A stretch of DNA of 64,000 bases from Kutzneria viridogrisea. Lineage in GTDB: Bacteria; Actinomycetota; Actinomycetes; Mycobacteriales; Pseudonocardiaceae. Positions 46,798 through 55,849 of the stretch are shown one piece after another; position 1 is the first letter of the stretch, and the number at the start of each line of letters is the position of its first letter. A model generated the notes under the pieces. That model made no database searches. It was not told the DNA's origin and was given only the letters and a program-made list of their open reading frames with translations. The stretch lies in contig JACJID010000007.1 in the NCBI GenBank assembly GCA_014138725.1, positions 310,001-374,000 of the forward strand, written 5' to 3'. The position numbers were made by a program, and so were the translations under genes.

Positions 46798-48180
46798 CTA
46801 CTGGCGGCGGGCGAGCCGGCCGCTGATCTGCATGCCGGTGATCCGCGCGGTGAACTGGTCGCGCAGGAAGCGCCCGGCCGGGATGCGTTGGCCGGTGCCC
46901 AGTTCGGTCAGGGTGAAGGTGAGGCAGTCGTGCACGGCCAGCTCGGCGATCGGGTTGCCGTCCACGACAAGCCGGGGCGGACCACCGGGTTCGGCGACCA
47001 CGGTGTACTCGGTGTCCCCGTTGAGGTAGCGGCCGACGCACTCGACGGGCAGCGGGATCGCACGGCCCCGTCCGGGTGGCTCGGTGTACCGACCGGCAGG
47101 CAGTCCCAGCTCCGGCAGCTCCGACACCAGCGCCTCCCACAGGGCCAGACCTGTGGTGGAGTTCGTGGTGAGCGCGACAACCGTGCCCGCGGCCGGGTTG
47201 ATCCGCAGGTGGCACCAGGTGCCGTCGGAGGTGCCGTCATGGCCGAGCCATTCAGTGCCGCCCTGGCGGAACAGGGCGAACCCCAGTCCCCACCCATCGG
47301 CAAGGCCGAACGGTCTGGCCCGCTCCACCGGCTCGCGCATCTCCTTGGCCACCGCGGCGGACAGCAGTTCCCCGTCGGTGTCGGCCAGGTGCAACCGCCC
47401 GAACGCGACCAGGTCCAGGGCGCTGAGCGCGAGGGCGCCCGCGGCCGCCTCCGCGGGCGCCAGCACCTGGTCCACGGCGCGGACCGAGCCCGTCACCAGG
47501 TTCACCGAGTGGCCGGTCACGATCGGCGCGGTCGGCCGGGCCGCGGTCGGTCCGGCGATGAACACCGGGTCAATTCCCAGTGGCCGCAACAGGATCGTGT
47601 CCACCGCCTCCCACCAGCTCATCCCGGTTGCCGCCTCGATCAGCCTGCCGACGAGCACGTACCCGGCCGTGGAGTAGGAGAACGACCGGCCGGGCTGGTC
47701 CACCAGTGGCAGGCGCTCACAGCACTCGGCGACGTAGCGGCGCGCGGAGAGGGTCAGTGCGAACTGCTCGTCCAGTTCCCCGGCCAGCCCACCGGTGTGG
47801 CCGAGCAGGTGGCGCAGGGTCAGCTGGTCACCGAGCCCATGGCCGAGTTCGGGCAGCGGGCCGTTCACCGGCTGGTCCAGGTCGAGATCCCCGTCGGAGA
47901 CCAGGATCATCGCCAGGGTGGCGGTCAGCGCCTTGGTGATCGACCCCACCGGCACCTTGTCGTCCCGGCCGAGGTCGCGGCGGGTGGCGTGGTCCTGGAC
48001 CCCGAACTGCGCGTGGCGCAGCCGTTCCCCGTGCAGCACCGCGAGTTGGGCGCCCAGCACGCCGTGCCGGGCGCCCAACTCGGCGAGTCTGGCGCCCAGG
48101 AGGTCCTGGTCGGTTCCATCCGGACGGTCCGCATCCCGCTGGGCAGCGGGCAGGCCCGAGCATGACACGTTCGACAACAC
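46798..48180 (-). CDS. PBP-type (SurE-like) stand-alone peptide cyclase
   Basis: This 460-residue protein has the serine beta-lactamase/PBP fold. SxxK is GSITK (Ser ~80, Lys ~83), the second motif is FSYSTAGY (Tyr ~169), and HDG (His ~314, in [10 protein letters not shown]) replaces KTG. A beta-rich C-terminal part (about 340-460) resembles the lipocalin-like domain of SurE. There is no signal peptide, so it should be cytoplasmic, unlike cell-wall enzymes. Known relatives in NRPS clusters without a TE take the peptide from the last carrier and cyclize it head to tail, requiring a D residue at the C-terminus. That matches this NRPS exactly. It lies 76 bases upstream of the first NRPS on the same strand. 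I chose the GTG at 48180, which follows GGGGAAGG; a TTG at 48207 is in frame. A self-resistance beta-lactamase-family role is the main alternative. Confidence 0.85.
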   Translation of the reverse strand: MLSNVSCSGLPAAQRDADRPDGTDQDLLGARLAELGARHGVLGAQLAVLHGERLRHAQFGVQDHATRRDLGRDDKVPVGSITKALTATLAMILVSDGDLDLDQPVNGPLPELGHGLGDQLTLRHLLGHTGGLAGELDEQFALTLSARRYVAECCERLPLVDQPGRSFSYSTAGYVLVGRLIEAATGMSWWEAVDTILLRPLGIDPVFIAGPTAARPTAPIVTGHSVNLVTGSVRAVDQVLAPAEAAAGALALSALDLVAFGRLHLADTDGELLSAAVAKEMREPVERARPFGLADGWGLGFALFRQGGTEWLGHDGTSDGTWCHLRINPAAGTVVALTTNSTTGLALWEALVSELPELGLPAGRYTEPPGRGRAIPLPVECVGRYLNGDTEYTVVAEPGGPPRLVVDGNPIAELAVHDCLTFTLTELGTGQRIPAGRFLRDQFTARITGMQISGRLARRQ

Positions 48181-48862
48181 GGAATACCTTCCCCAAGAGG
48201 TGGTCAAATCGCCGGACAGTCAGTGAGCTATTCACCACTGACCCCCAGGGCACTCGTCGGCCGTGACGATTACCTCGCCAACGGTCCGCCTCACGCCTTC
48301 ATGCCCAGCGATCCGCACTACCGACAGTTGGGGCCACCACAACCGTCGCCGTCCACTTTCCACAGTCCCGTGCCGTTTCCTTGAGCGCTACCGCCGAACG
48401 GTGGAAACCGCTGCGCGAATAGCACATCTCAGGATTTCGCGACGCAAGTTGCTCCAGTCGGGTGGTTTTATCGCGCGAAAACCGCATCCATGCAGGTAGT
48501 GACTCCGCAGGCATTCACAGCGACACTCCATGCAGCGCAGGTCACATGAAGCCAACTTGACATCGACCAATGACGAGCAGTACTCGGAATTGTACCCCGT
48601 CAACGGTGAATGAGCGCCACTATTAGTTCCGAGGTGAACATTGCGTACCAGAACCGCACCCACCGCTTTCACCCGCAACCGCGAGCGCAGACTTCCGGAA
48701 CTAGCCCGACCAGGATTCGTCAAGGAAGCGGGTGATTGATTCGAACACATGGCGAGTTTGAGCGGAACCCGAGGCGATTCCAGCGACACCCGCCCCGGGC
48801 CGCCACTCGACGAGTTCCCGCCGACCGTTGCCTAGTGGGCATCCGCCCACTAGAGTGGGCAC
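48181..48862. other. Regulatory gap before the NRPS operon
   Basis: These 680 bases between divergent genes hold no gene I can support. The middle (about 48390-48720) is A+T-richer than the rest and probably contains promoters for both directions. On the plus strand TTGACA (48557-48562) lies 18 bases before TACTCG, a weak -35/-10 candidate. Short open frames here have poor codon bias. Confidence 0.5.
48219..48242. promoter_or_regulatory. Inverted repeat GTCAGTG-N10-CACTGAC
   Basis: Perfect 7-nt arms lie 39 bases upstream of the cyclase start, at the head of the NRPS operon. It could be an operator or a leader hairpin. No NRPS-pathway regulator is encoded in the window. Confidence 0.4.
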
Positions 48863-48871
48863 ATGCCCACT
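48833..48871. promoter_or_regulatory. Double palindrome over the methyltransferase start
   Basis: There are two adjacent inverted repeats: TAGTGGGC-ATCC-GCCCACTA (48833-48852) and AGTGGGCA-CA-TGCCCACT (48854-48871). They share the AGTGGGC half-site, which occurs four times. The second covers the ATG at 48863. This looks like a tandem repressor operator. Confidence 0.7.
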
Positions 48872-49663
48872 ATGGAGAGCGAGCCTCATCGCGCACGGAA
48901 GATGGCGGAGTCGTTCGGGGTGGACGCCGACCGCTACGACCGGACCCGTCCCCACTACCCCGACGCACTGGTGGAGCGGATCACCGCCACCAGTCCCGGC
49001 ACCGACATCCTCGACGTGGGCGCCGGTACCGGTATCGCCGCGCGGCAGTTCCAAGCGGCCGGGTGCACGGTACTGGGCGTCGAGCCCGACGCGCGGATGG
49101 CTGACTACGCCCGCCAGCGGGGACTTGAGGTCGAGGTCGCCCGCTTCGAGGACTGGGATCCCGCCGGGCGCGTGTTCGACGCGGCCATCGCCGCCACGGC
49201 CTGGCACTGGGTCGACCCGGTCGCCGGAGCAGCCAGGGCGGCCCAGGTGCTGCGTCCCGGCGGCAGGCTGGCGGCGTTCTGGAACGTGTTCCAGCCGCCG
49301 CCCGAGGTGGTGACGGCCACCGCCGAGGTCTACCGCCGGGTGGTGCCCGACTCACCGTTGAGGTTCAACGCCCAGTCGGCGGGGCAAGACTCGAACCCGT
49401 ACCAGGCACTGCTCGACAAGGCCGCCGACGGGATGCGGCAGGCGGGCGGGTTCGGCGCCCCGGAGCAGTGGCGGTTCGACTGGGAGCAGAACTACACCCG
49501 GGACCAGTGGCTGGACCAGGTCCCGACCCACGGCTCCGCCACGCAACTCCCGCCGGACAAGCTGGCGGAGGTGCTGGCGAGCATCGGGGCCGCGGTCGAC
49601 GCGGTGGGCGGCAGCTTCACGATGCACTACACCACGGTGCTGATCACCGCGGCACGAACCTGA
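48863..49663 (+). CDS. Class I SAM-dependent methyltransferase
   Basis: This 266-residue methyltransferase has SAM motif I ILDVGAGTGIAARQF (about residues 48-62), acidic residue VEPD in motif II, and post-motif LRPGGRLAAFW. It belongs to the broad small-molecule methyltransferase group (UbiE/COQ5-like fold). The start may be the ATG at 48863 or the one at 48872; the first lies inside a palindrome and lacks a ribosome-binding site, so a leaderless transcript or the second start is possible. Control by the double palindrome is likely. It is divergent from the NRPS operon, and whether it methylates the peptide is unknown; the NRPS itself has no methyltransferase domain. Confidence 0.85.
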   Translation: MPTMESEPHRARKMAESFGVDADRYDRTRPHYPDALVERITATSPGTDILDVGAGTGIAARQFQAAGCTVLGVEPDARMADYARQRGLEVEVARFEDWDPAGRVFDAAIAATAWHWVDPVAGAARAAQVLRPGGRLAAFWNVFQPPPEVVTATAEVYRRVVPDSPLRFNAQSAGQDSNPYQALLDKAADGMRQAGGFGAPEQWRFDWEQNYTRDQWLDQVPTHGSATQLPPDKLAEVLASIGAAVDAVGGSFTMHYTTVLITAART

Positions 49664-49915
49664 CCCGGCTTGAGCGGCTCGGGTACGGGTCAGCCGTCCT
49701 GGTCCACCGCGGTGATCACGGCAACGCGGTCGGTATCCGAGGGATCCTCGGCTGCGCTCAGCACGGCGCCGCGAGTTGGAGGGCGGCAGCGGCCCCGTCG
49801 GTGTCGCCCAGCAACTCCTTGCAGCACGGCGCACTGCCAGTGGCCGACCTAGCATCGCTGGCCCGCCGCTGGCGGACAGGGAATACCACCTGATCCCGCG
49901 GCTGTTGAGCGGGAA

Positions 49916-50965
49916 GTGAGATCAACGCGGTTCTCGGTGCTCGACCGGTCCCTGGTCCGGCAGGGCCAACCGCCCGCGCAGGCCCTGCGCGACACCGTGC
50001 GGTTCGCCCAGCAGATCGAGGACCTGGGCTACCACCGGTTCTGGGTGTCCGAACACCACAGCGTGCCCGGGGTGGCCGGATCGGCGCCGACCGTGCTCGC
50101 GGCGGCGGTCGCCTCGGCCACCGCCACGATCCGGGTCGGGACCGGTGGGGTGATGCTGCCCAACCACCAGCCGCTCGTGGTGGCCGAACAGTTCGGCGTG
50201 CTGGAGAGCCTGTTCCCGGGGCGGATCGACCTCGGGCTGGGCCGGTCGGTGGGCTTCACGGACGGGATCCGGCGCGCGCTGGGGCGGGACAAGGCCGCGG
50301 CGGAGCAGTTCGGGACGCAGGTGGCCGAACTGCTGGGTTACTTCACCGGCGACCAGCGCAGCCATCCCGGCGTGCACGCGGTACCGGCCGAGGGGCTGTC
50401 GCCGGAGGTGTTCGTGCTGGCCACCGGCGCCGGGGCCGACCACGCGGCCGTGCTCGGGCTGCCGCTGGTGATCGCCGCCGTCGGCGACGAGCCGCGCATG
50501 CTGCGACTGATCGACCAGTACCGCGACCGGTTCCGGCCCGGCCCGTGGTCGGCACAGCCGTACGTGGTGGTCAGCACCTCGGTGGCGCTGGCCGACACCG
50601 CCGAGCGGGCCTGGCGGATGTTGCTGCCCGAGGCCTGGTCCACGGTGTACTCGCGGACCCACGGGGTGTTCCCCCCGCTCCTACCCGCCGGGGAGGTCCT
50701 GGCCTCGCCGATGACCGGCCGCGAACGCGAACTGCTCGACGGGGCCGTGCGCGGACAGGTCCACGGCACCGAGTCGGCGGTGGCCGCCGCGCTCGACGGG
50801 CTGATCAGTCGCAGCGGTGCCGACGAGGTGCTGGTCACCCTGTCGACCTTCGACCAGCAGGAGCGGCTGGAGTCCTACCGCCGACTGGCCTCGCTACTCC
50901 CGGAACTGCCAGGGCCACAACCACCGTCCAGGTTGGCGCTCGACACCCGGCCCGGTGTCCGGTGA
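49916..50965 (+). CDS. LLM-class flavin-dependent oxidoreductase
   Basis: This 349-residue protein has the luciferase-like TIM-barrel signatures: GYHRFWVSEHHSVPGVAGSAP near the N-terminus, RVGTGGVMLPNHQPL, and FPGRIDLGLGRSVGF. These are typical of the MsnO8-like subgroup of LLM monooxygenases. It uses FMN (or F420 in some relatives) for oxidation of an unknown substrate. It starts with GTG at 49916. The 252-base gap before it shows no other gene. Several MsnO8-type proteins are found in natural-product loci, but no link to the NRPS is visible here. Confidence 0.85.
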   Translation: MRSTRFSVLDRSLVRQGQPPAQALRDTVRFAQQIEDLGYHRFWVSEHHSVPGVAGSAPTVLAAAVASATATIRVGTGGVMLPNHQPLVVAEQFGVLESLFPGRIDLGLGRSVGFTDGIRRALGRDKAAAEQFGTQVAELLGYFTGDQRSHPGVHAVPAEGLSPEVFVLATGAGADHAAVLGLPLVIAAVGDEPRMLRLIDQYRDRFRPGPWSAQPYVVVSTSVALADTAERAWRMLLPEAWSTVYSRTHGVFPPLLPAGEVLASPMTGRERELLDGAVRGQVHGTESAVAAALDGLISRSGADEVLVTLSTFDQQERLESYRRLASLLPELPGPQPPSRLALDTRPGVR

Positions 50966-51118
50966 GGCAGGGATGATCACCAGCGGGTGATCGACTGCGC
51001 TGTTCGGTTGCGGCTCCGGGTGATCCACCTCCTGGCCGCCCCACGCTCCCGGTGGGACGGCCAGGGTGAAGCCGACACGTCCCGGATTCCTGCTGGGACG
51101 GTGGTGAGGAGGATCCGC

Positions 51119-51793
51119 ATGGTGACAACCAGGTTCGCCCGAGCGATCACGGCCGCCGCCGTGGCCCTCGCGACCGCCTTCACCGTCACGACAACACCAG
51201 CGCACGCCGACCCCGCCGCCGCCACGACACCAGTAACGACCCGGCAGCTCCCACCTCCCCCACCCGCCGCCACCGCGCGCACGGAGCTGGCCGAGTTGGT
51301 GATCGAGCCGCCGCATTCGATGGCCGGGTACTCGCGAAGCCGGTTCCCGCACTGGAGCAGCCAAGGCGGTCGCTGCGACACCCGCGAGGTCGTGCTCGCC
51401 CGGGACGGGCAGGACGTGCGGACCGACGCCGAGTGCCGCGCCGTGTCGGGCACCTGGTGGAGTCCCTATGACGGCAAGACCCTCACCTCGGCCTCGCAGC
51501 TGGACATCGACCACATGGTGCCGTTGGCCGCGGCCTGGCGCTCCGGTGCCGACACCTGGACCACCGACCGCCGCAAGGCCTTCGCCAACGACCTGGTGCA
51601 CTCCCAGCTGATCGCGGTGTCGGCCAGCTCGAACCGTGCCAAGGGCGATCAGACACCGGACTCCTGGCGGCCGTCCAACACCGCCTACTGGTGCGAGTAC
51701 TCCCGCGCCTGGACCGACGTCAAACACGTCTACGGCCTGTCGATCACGGAACCCGAGTATGCCGCACTGGACCTGATGCTCGGCTTCTGCTGA
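51119..51793 (+). CDS. Secreted HNH (DUF1524/GmrSD-type) nuclease
   Basis: This 224-residue protein has a signal peptide (ITAAAVALATAFTVTTTPAHA, cleavage near residue 30) and a proline-rich linker. The HNH fold carries LDIDHMVPLAAAW, AVSASSNRAKGDQ and a final WRPSN segment. This matches the small extracellular HNH nucleases of actinomycetes, which probably degrade DNA outside the cell. Two cysteines (CDT..., ECRA) may form a disulfide, as in that group. The ATG at 51119 follows GAGGAGG at seven bases; an upstream open extension of 44 codons is not supported. Confidence 0.85.
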   Translation: MVTTRFARAITAAAVALATAFTVTTTPAHADPAAATTPVTTRQLPPPPPAATARTELAELVIEPPHSMAGYSRSRFPHWSSQGGRCDTREVVLARDGQDVRTDAECRAVSGTWWSPYDGKTLTSASQLDIDHMVPLAAAWRSGADTWTTDRRKAFANDLVHSQLIAVSASSNRAKGDQTPDSWRPSNTAYWCEYSRAWTDVKHVYGLSITEPEYAALDLMLGFC

Positions 51794-51933
51794 GCAACCG
51801 TCGGGAAGGCACTGGTTCGGCTCGTCCGTGGCGCCGCGGCTTGGCGTCACGGACGAGCACCACACAGGCTCGTCAATGGCATCATCCTCACCTGGAGAGG
51901 ACAACCCGAGGCAGCAGACGGAGAGGGCCCCAG

Positions 51934-52767
51934 GTGGACAGACGCGCCGCGCTGTTGTTGACCAGCACTGTGATCGCGGTGGGGCTGCTCGCCGGATGTT
52001 CCCCGTCAACGCAGCCACCCGCCGCACCCACGGCACCACTCGCACTGCCCGGCGACGCGCGGTTCGACTACCAGCTCGGCGGGGCCTACCCTCCGCCCTA
52101 CGGGACCCAGCTGGTGGTGCGCGACAGCACGGCCACACCGGCCGCTGGGCTGTACAACATCTGCTACGTCAACGGGTTCCAGAGCCAGCCCGCTGACCGC
52201 CGGGACTGGCTGGAACAGCGCAGGGACCTGGTCGTCAACGGGGTCGACGGTCAGCCGCTCGTCGACGAGAAGTGGCCCGAGGAGCTGATCCTGGACACCT
52301 CCACCGAGGCGAAGCGCAAGCGACTGGTCGAGGTGGTCGAGCGCAGCGTGAAGGTGTGCGCGCAGAAGGGCTTCCGGGCCGTCGAGATCGACAACCTGGA
52401 CTCGTACAGCCGGTCCGGTGGCCAGCTCAGGGCCGAGGACAACCTGGCGCTCGCCACGGCGCTGGCGCAGGTCGTGCACGCAAACGGCATGGCGATCGGG
52501 CAGAAGAACGCCGCCGAGTTCAGTGCGAAAGGCAAGCAGGCCGGGTTCGACTTCGCGGTGGCCGAGGAGTGCGTGCAGTTCCAGGAGTGCGGTTCGTACA
52601 CCGAGGTCTACGGCGACCACGTGATCGACATCGAGTACACGGACAACCTCGACGGCGAGTTCAGCCAGGTGTGCGGCCGACCCGGCACGCCGAAGGCGAC
52701 CATCCTGCGGGACCGCAAGCTCGTCGCGGCGGGCGACCCGGCCCACGTGTACCAACGCTGCCACTGA
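51934..52767 (+). CDS. Lipoprotein, endo alpha-1,4 polygalactosaminidase-like (GH114)
   Basis: This 277-residue protein has a lipobox (VGLLAGC, Cys ~22), then a TIM-barrel domain with YNICYVNGFQSQ, FRAVEIDNLDSYSR, GMAIGQKNAAE and FDFAVAEECVQFQEC. These are hallmarks of the TM1410/GH114 family, which includes enzymes that cut galactosaminogalactan. It should sit on the outer face of the membrane and act on an extracellular polysaccharide. It starts with GTG at 51934, with GGAGAGG upstream. It follows the nuclease gene by 140 bases, so the two may respond to similar conditions. Confidence 0.85.
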   Translation: MDRRAALLLTSTVIAVGLLAGCSPSTQPPAAPTAPLALPGDARFDYQLGGAYPPPYGTQLVVRDSTATPAAGLYNICYVNGFQSQPADRRDWLEQRRDLVVNGVDGQPLVDEKWPEELILDTSTEAKRKRLVEVVERSVKVCAQKGFRAVEIDNLDSYSRSGGQLRAEDNLALATALAQVVHANGMAIGQKNAAEFSAKGKQAGFDFAVAEECVQFQECGSYTEVYGDHVIDIEYTDNLDGEFSQVCGRPGTPKATILRDRKLVAAGDPAHVYQRCH

Positions 52768-52856
52768 CCTCGCGGTGACGTCCGGGTGACGGTCCCGGTG
52801 AACGCTCTCCCCCGTGTCGACGGACACCAGTGCGTTGCGGGGAGGTCGGAGTCGCC

Positions 52857-55022
52857 GTGCCTGATCATGAGCCACCACGACCGGCCGACCACCTCCGAGC
52901 AGGCACCCCGGGGACACCCCGCACCCCGGCCTCCGCGTACGAAGCCAGCCGGATGGCCCAGGAGCTCTCCCGTGTCCTCCCGCCCCGCCCGGCGGCCGAC
53001 ATCGCCGCCACCACCCCGGCGGAGGTCAAGCGGGTCGAGGACTTCACCGGGATCTCGGATGCCAACCGGTTCCAGCTCATCCAGGTGCTGCTGGACCAGA
53101 CCTGGGTCGGCCCCTACGACGAGGCGGCGCTGGAACGCCTGTGGGACGGACTCGACGAGGCCGGGCTGATCCGGTTCACCGCGGCCCACCCGCGTCTGTG
53201 GCGCGACTGCGTCGACCGCGGCGCCGAACTGACCGAGCTGCGCGTCTACCGCGCCATCCAGAACCGGTTCCGTGAGGACGTCACCGCGCTCGCCCGGCAC
53301 TACCTGTCCGGCAACGAGGCGCTGGTGCACCACGAACTGGACGCGCTGGGCCCAGGCGAGGTGCGCCCCGGACCGCAGCAGACCAGTCGGATCAGCGCTG
53401 TGCAACAGGTCGCCGCCTCGGTGGCCAGGTTGCAGCACGCCCAGGAGGCCGCTCGCCAGGCGCGGGTGGGCTGGCGGATCGGCGACGGCGGCGAGGTCGA
53501 CGCGGACTGGACAGGTCGGCAGGTCAAGTACCAGGTGCCGTTCCAGCCCGGCGCGCCCCCACCGCTGACCGTCGAGCCGGAGGACCTGCCCTACGGGGAT
53601 GTGCTGGTGTACCGGATCAAGCCGTACGAGGAGCTGAACCGGCGCCACGCCGAGGCTTCCGAGCAGATCGGCAGGCTGGTGGGCGCCAACCCCGTGCTGT
53701 TCGGCCTGGCCCGCGAGCGCTCCAGCGCGGCGACCGGCGCCTTCGTCACCGAGTCCGACCCCGCGCGGGCCAGGAAACTGGTCACCGAACCGCTGCGCAA
53801 GGTCCTCGCCGACATCGCCGCCACCCGCACGGCTCTCGGCGGCGACCTGGACCCGCTCGACCTCACCCCGCTGCACCAGCAGCTCTACCGCGGTCAGGCC
53901 GCGGTCGGCGGTTCCACCTGGACCGAGGGGTTCCGGCACCAGGTCGCGGTCGACACCGTCGCCGAGCACGCCGTGCACCGTGCGCTGGTGCGGCAGCTGT
54001 TGCAGGCCGGGGAGCAGCTGGTCTTCGCCATCGCACTGGTCACCGGCCCGGTGCTGGCCCTGCTGCTGGTGGGTCTGGGCACCGCGGCCGCGGGCTGGCA
54101 GGCGCTCGACAGCTACCGGGAGGCCCAGGCGGCGACCGCCGCCGAGGGCACGGCCGTGCGGCCGGGTACCGAACTGGTCGACCCCGGCAGTGCGGAGTTC
54201 GCGCGGATGACCGCGGAGGCCGACGCCGTCGCGTTCGCGCTGGCGGTGCTCGCCCTGGGCGCGACCGCCGCGGCGGCGTGGGCCGCGCGCCCGGGTGTGC
54301 TGTCGCCGCACGAGCAGTTGCGTGCACGGTTCAAGCAGGAGGGGCTGTACACCGCCCCGGTGGGTCAGCTGTTCGCCGAGGCCGATCCTGCCATCATGGC
54401 CGCGGTGGAGCGGACCCTGGAACTGCCCGCCGCGCAGCGGGCTCCCCGGCTCGACGCACTGGTCCGGTGGGCGAGGAGTCGGCCGCCGGTCCCGCTGAAC
54501 CTGGAGGAGGGCACCGTGTTCGGCAGGGGCGGCACGGGTTCGGTCGCCGAGGTACGCGGCCGACCCGACCTGGCCAGCAAGTTCGGCGCCGGTCGGGCGA
54601 GCAACGAGGCGCGGGCGATGGTGGAGCTGGAGCTGGCCGGGATCCCGACGGTGTACGTGGCTGAGGGACGCACCGCGACCGGTGCCCCGCGCCTGATCCT
54701 GCGCAGGATCGACGGGGTCGGCAGCAAGGAGATCATCGGACGGCTCAGCTCGCCCGCGGCCGATCCCGAACTGGCCCGGGTGAACGCCCAGTACGTCACC
54801 GAGCGGACCATCGCGGACCTGGAGAACATCCACCGGAAACTCAGCGAGGTGCCGATGAACGTCGGTGACTTCCAGTTCATCATCCGCAAGTCCGACGGGG
54901 CGGTGTTCGTCAACGACCCGGTCGCGATCACCCTGGGCAGGCCGCCCAGCCCGAAGATCCGCGACATCATCAACAGGTTCCGCAGAGTGCTGCGACTGCG
55001 CAGGGAAGGGCAGGCACCGTGA
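52857..55022 (+). CDS. Candidate toxin: kinase-like C-terminus behind two membrane segments
   Basis: This 721-residue protein has three parts. Residues 1-380 are mostly helical, with a conserved-looking stretch (FTGISDANRFQLIQVLLDQ) and no signal peptide. Two hydrophobic segments lie at about 384-416 and 457-481. The C-terminal region (about 545-710) resembles a minimal protein kinase: glycine loop FGRGGTGSVAEV, ASKFG lysine, NEARAMVELE glutamate, then GDFQFII with a catalytic-type Asp and VFVNDP as a possible metal site. Such compact kinases occur as effectors (HopBF1-like) and as toxin tips. The next gene overlaps by four bases, as immunity genes often do. The GTG at 52857 follows GGGGAGG; a GTG at 52830 is in frame. 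I could not place the N-terminal region in a known delivery system; a contractile-injection-system cargo is one guess. Confidence 0.55.
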   Translation: MPDHEPPRPADHLRAGTPGTPRTPASAYEASRMAQELSRVLPPRPAADIAATTPAEVKRVEDFTGISDANRFQLIQVLLDQTWVGPYDEAALERLWDGLDEAGLIRFTAAHPRLWRDCVDRGAELTELRVYRAIQNRFREDVTALARHYLSGNEALVHHELDALGPGEVRPGPQQTSRISAVQQVAASVARLQHAQEAARQARVGWRIGDGGEVDADWTGRQVKYQVPFQPGAPPPLTVEPEDLPYGDVLVYRIKPYEELNRRHAEASEQIGRLVGANPVLFGLARERSSAATGAFVTESDPARARKLVTEPLRKVLADIAATRTALGGDLDPLDLTPLHQQLYRGQAAVGGSTWTEGFRHQVAVDTVAEHAVHRALVRQLLQAGEQLVFAIALVTGPVLALLLVGLGTAAAGWQALDSYREAQAATAAEGTAVRPGTELVDPGSAEFARMTAEADAVAFALAVLALGATAAAAWAARPGVLSPHEQLRARFKQEGLYTAPVGQLFAEADPAIMAAVERTLELPAAQRAPRLDALVRWARSRPPVPLNLEEGTVFGRGGTGSVAEVRGRPDLASKFGAGRASNEARAMVELELAGIPTVYVAEGRTATGAPRLILRRIDGVGSKEIIGRLSSPAADPELARVNAQYVTERTIADLENIHRKLSEVPMNVGDFQFIIRKSDGAVFVNDPVAITLGRPPSPKIRDIINRFRRVLRLRREGQAP

Positions 55023-55579
55023 CCACGGACGCACAGCTCGCCGACCGGTTGCCGCTGGCCCGGCGCGAGCTGCTCGGCAGGGCGATCGGCCGCAGCCTGG
55101 TGGAGGTCGAGCGCGTGACGGCGACCCCGGTGGAGGAGTTCGTGCAGGACGGTGGTGCGGCGCCGGACTACCTGGCCAAGCTCTCCGGCCCGACCCAGCT
55201 GACCTTCTCCGGTGGCCTCGTGCACAGCCTGGCGGTCTGGCCGAGCCAGCTCTCACTCCTCGTCGAGGACAGTCCCCTGCCGGAGGACCCGTACTCCGAC
55301 CGGTACCGGTTGTCCGAGCTCGGGGCGCCGTCCTGGTTGCGCGCGTTGGTCGGGCTGACCGTTCGTGACGTGCGGGTACACCTCTACCAGGACGAGGTCC
55401 CCTCCGACGAGGCCAGGCAGGCCGCGGTGTCCTACGTCTTCGACGAGGGCACGGAACTGTACTACTGCGTCTACCTGCACGGCCGCATGGACGGGGACGA
55501 ACTGCTGCTGCCCGGCGAGGTGGTCCCGGAGGCGGTCGCACGATCGGTCTCGTTGTCCGCCAGCACGAACTCACCGTGA
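55019..55579 (+). CDS. Small partner of the kinase-like protein, possible immunity protein
   Basis: This 186-residue soluble protein is of a family I do not recognise. It is acidic, with no signal peptide or membrane segment. Its GTG at 55019 overlaps the stop of the putative toxin (GTGA), so the two are made together. Size, charge and position fit a cognate immunity protein or chaperone; this rests on context alone. Confidence 0.5.
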   Translation: MTTDAQLADRLPLARRELLGRAIGRSLVEVERVTATPVEEFVQDGGAAPDYLAKLSGPTQLTFSGGLVHSLAVWPSQLSLLVEDSPLPEDPYSDRYRLSELGAPSWLRALVGLTVRDVRVHLYQDEVPSDEARQAAVSYVFDEGTELYYCVYLHGRMDGDELLLPGEVVPEAVARSVSLSASTNSP

Positions 55580-55782
55580 ACGGCCCGCGGGCACCGGCGG
55601 CCAGCGAGGATTCGCCGTGATCCCGAGCCGGTGGGCGGTCGAGCGGACGTTCGCCTGGCTGACCCCGCACCGCCGCCTGGCCCGTGACTACGAACGCGAC
55701 CCCGCCATCTCCGAGGCCATGATCCGCTGAGCCGCGATCAAAGTACCCTACCTCCTGATCGGCCGACTGCTGGCCCGCTGAT
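55580..55782 (+). pseudogene. IS5-family transposase C-terminal remnant
   Basis: The frame from about 55590 reads [22 protein letters not shown], then [12 protein letters not shown], typical of the end of IS5-group DDE transposases. A TGA stands where the family has Trp (IR-W-AAI), and the frame continues beyond it to the true end. There is no N-terminal half and no terminal repeats. Confidence 0.8.
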
Positions 55783-55849
55783 CTAGTGTCATGCCAGTTC
55801 AGCGGGCCTTGGTGCCTCGAACCGCGTGACCGGAGGAGTCGATGCTGGG

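Noticed and set aside
46798-48180. Reading the PBP-fold protein as a secreted beta-lactamase for resistance
   Set aside because: There is no signal peptide, the position is at the head of a TE-less NRPS operon, and HDG replaces KTG; a trans cyclase fits better, though this stays an inference.
48388-48789. 134-codon minus-strand frame upstream of the NRPS operon
   Set aside because: Codon bias is not actinomycete-like, there is no ribosome-binding site, and the translation is Cys/Arg-rich without a motif.
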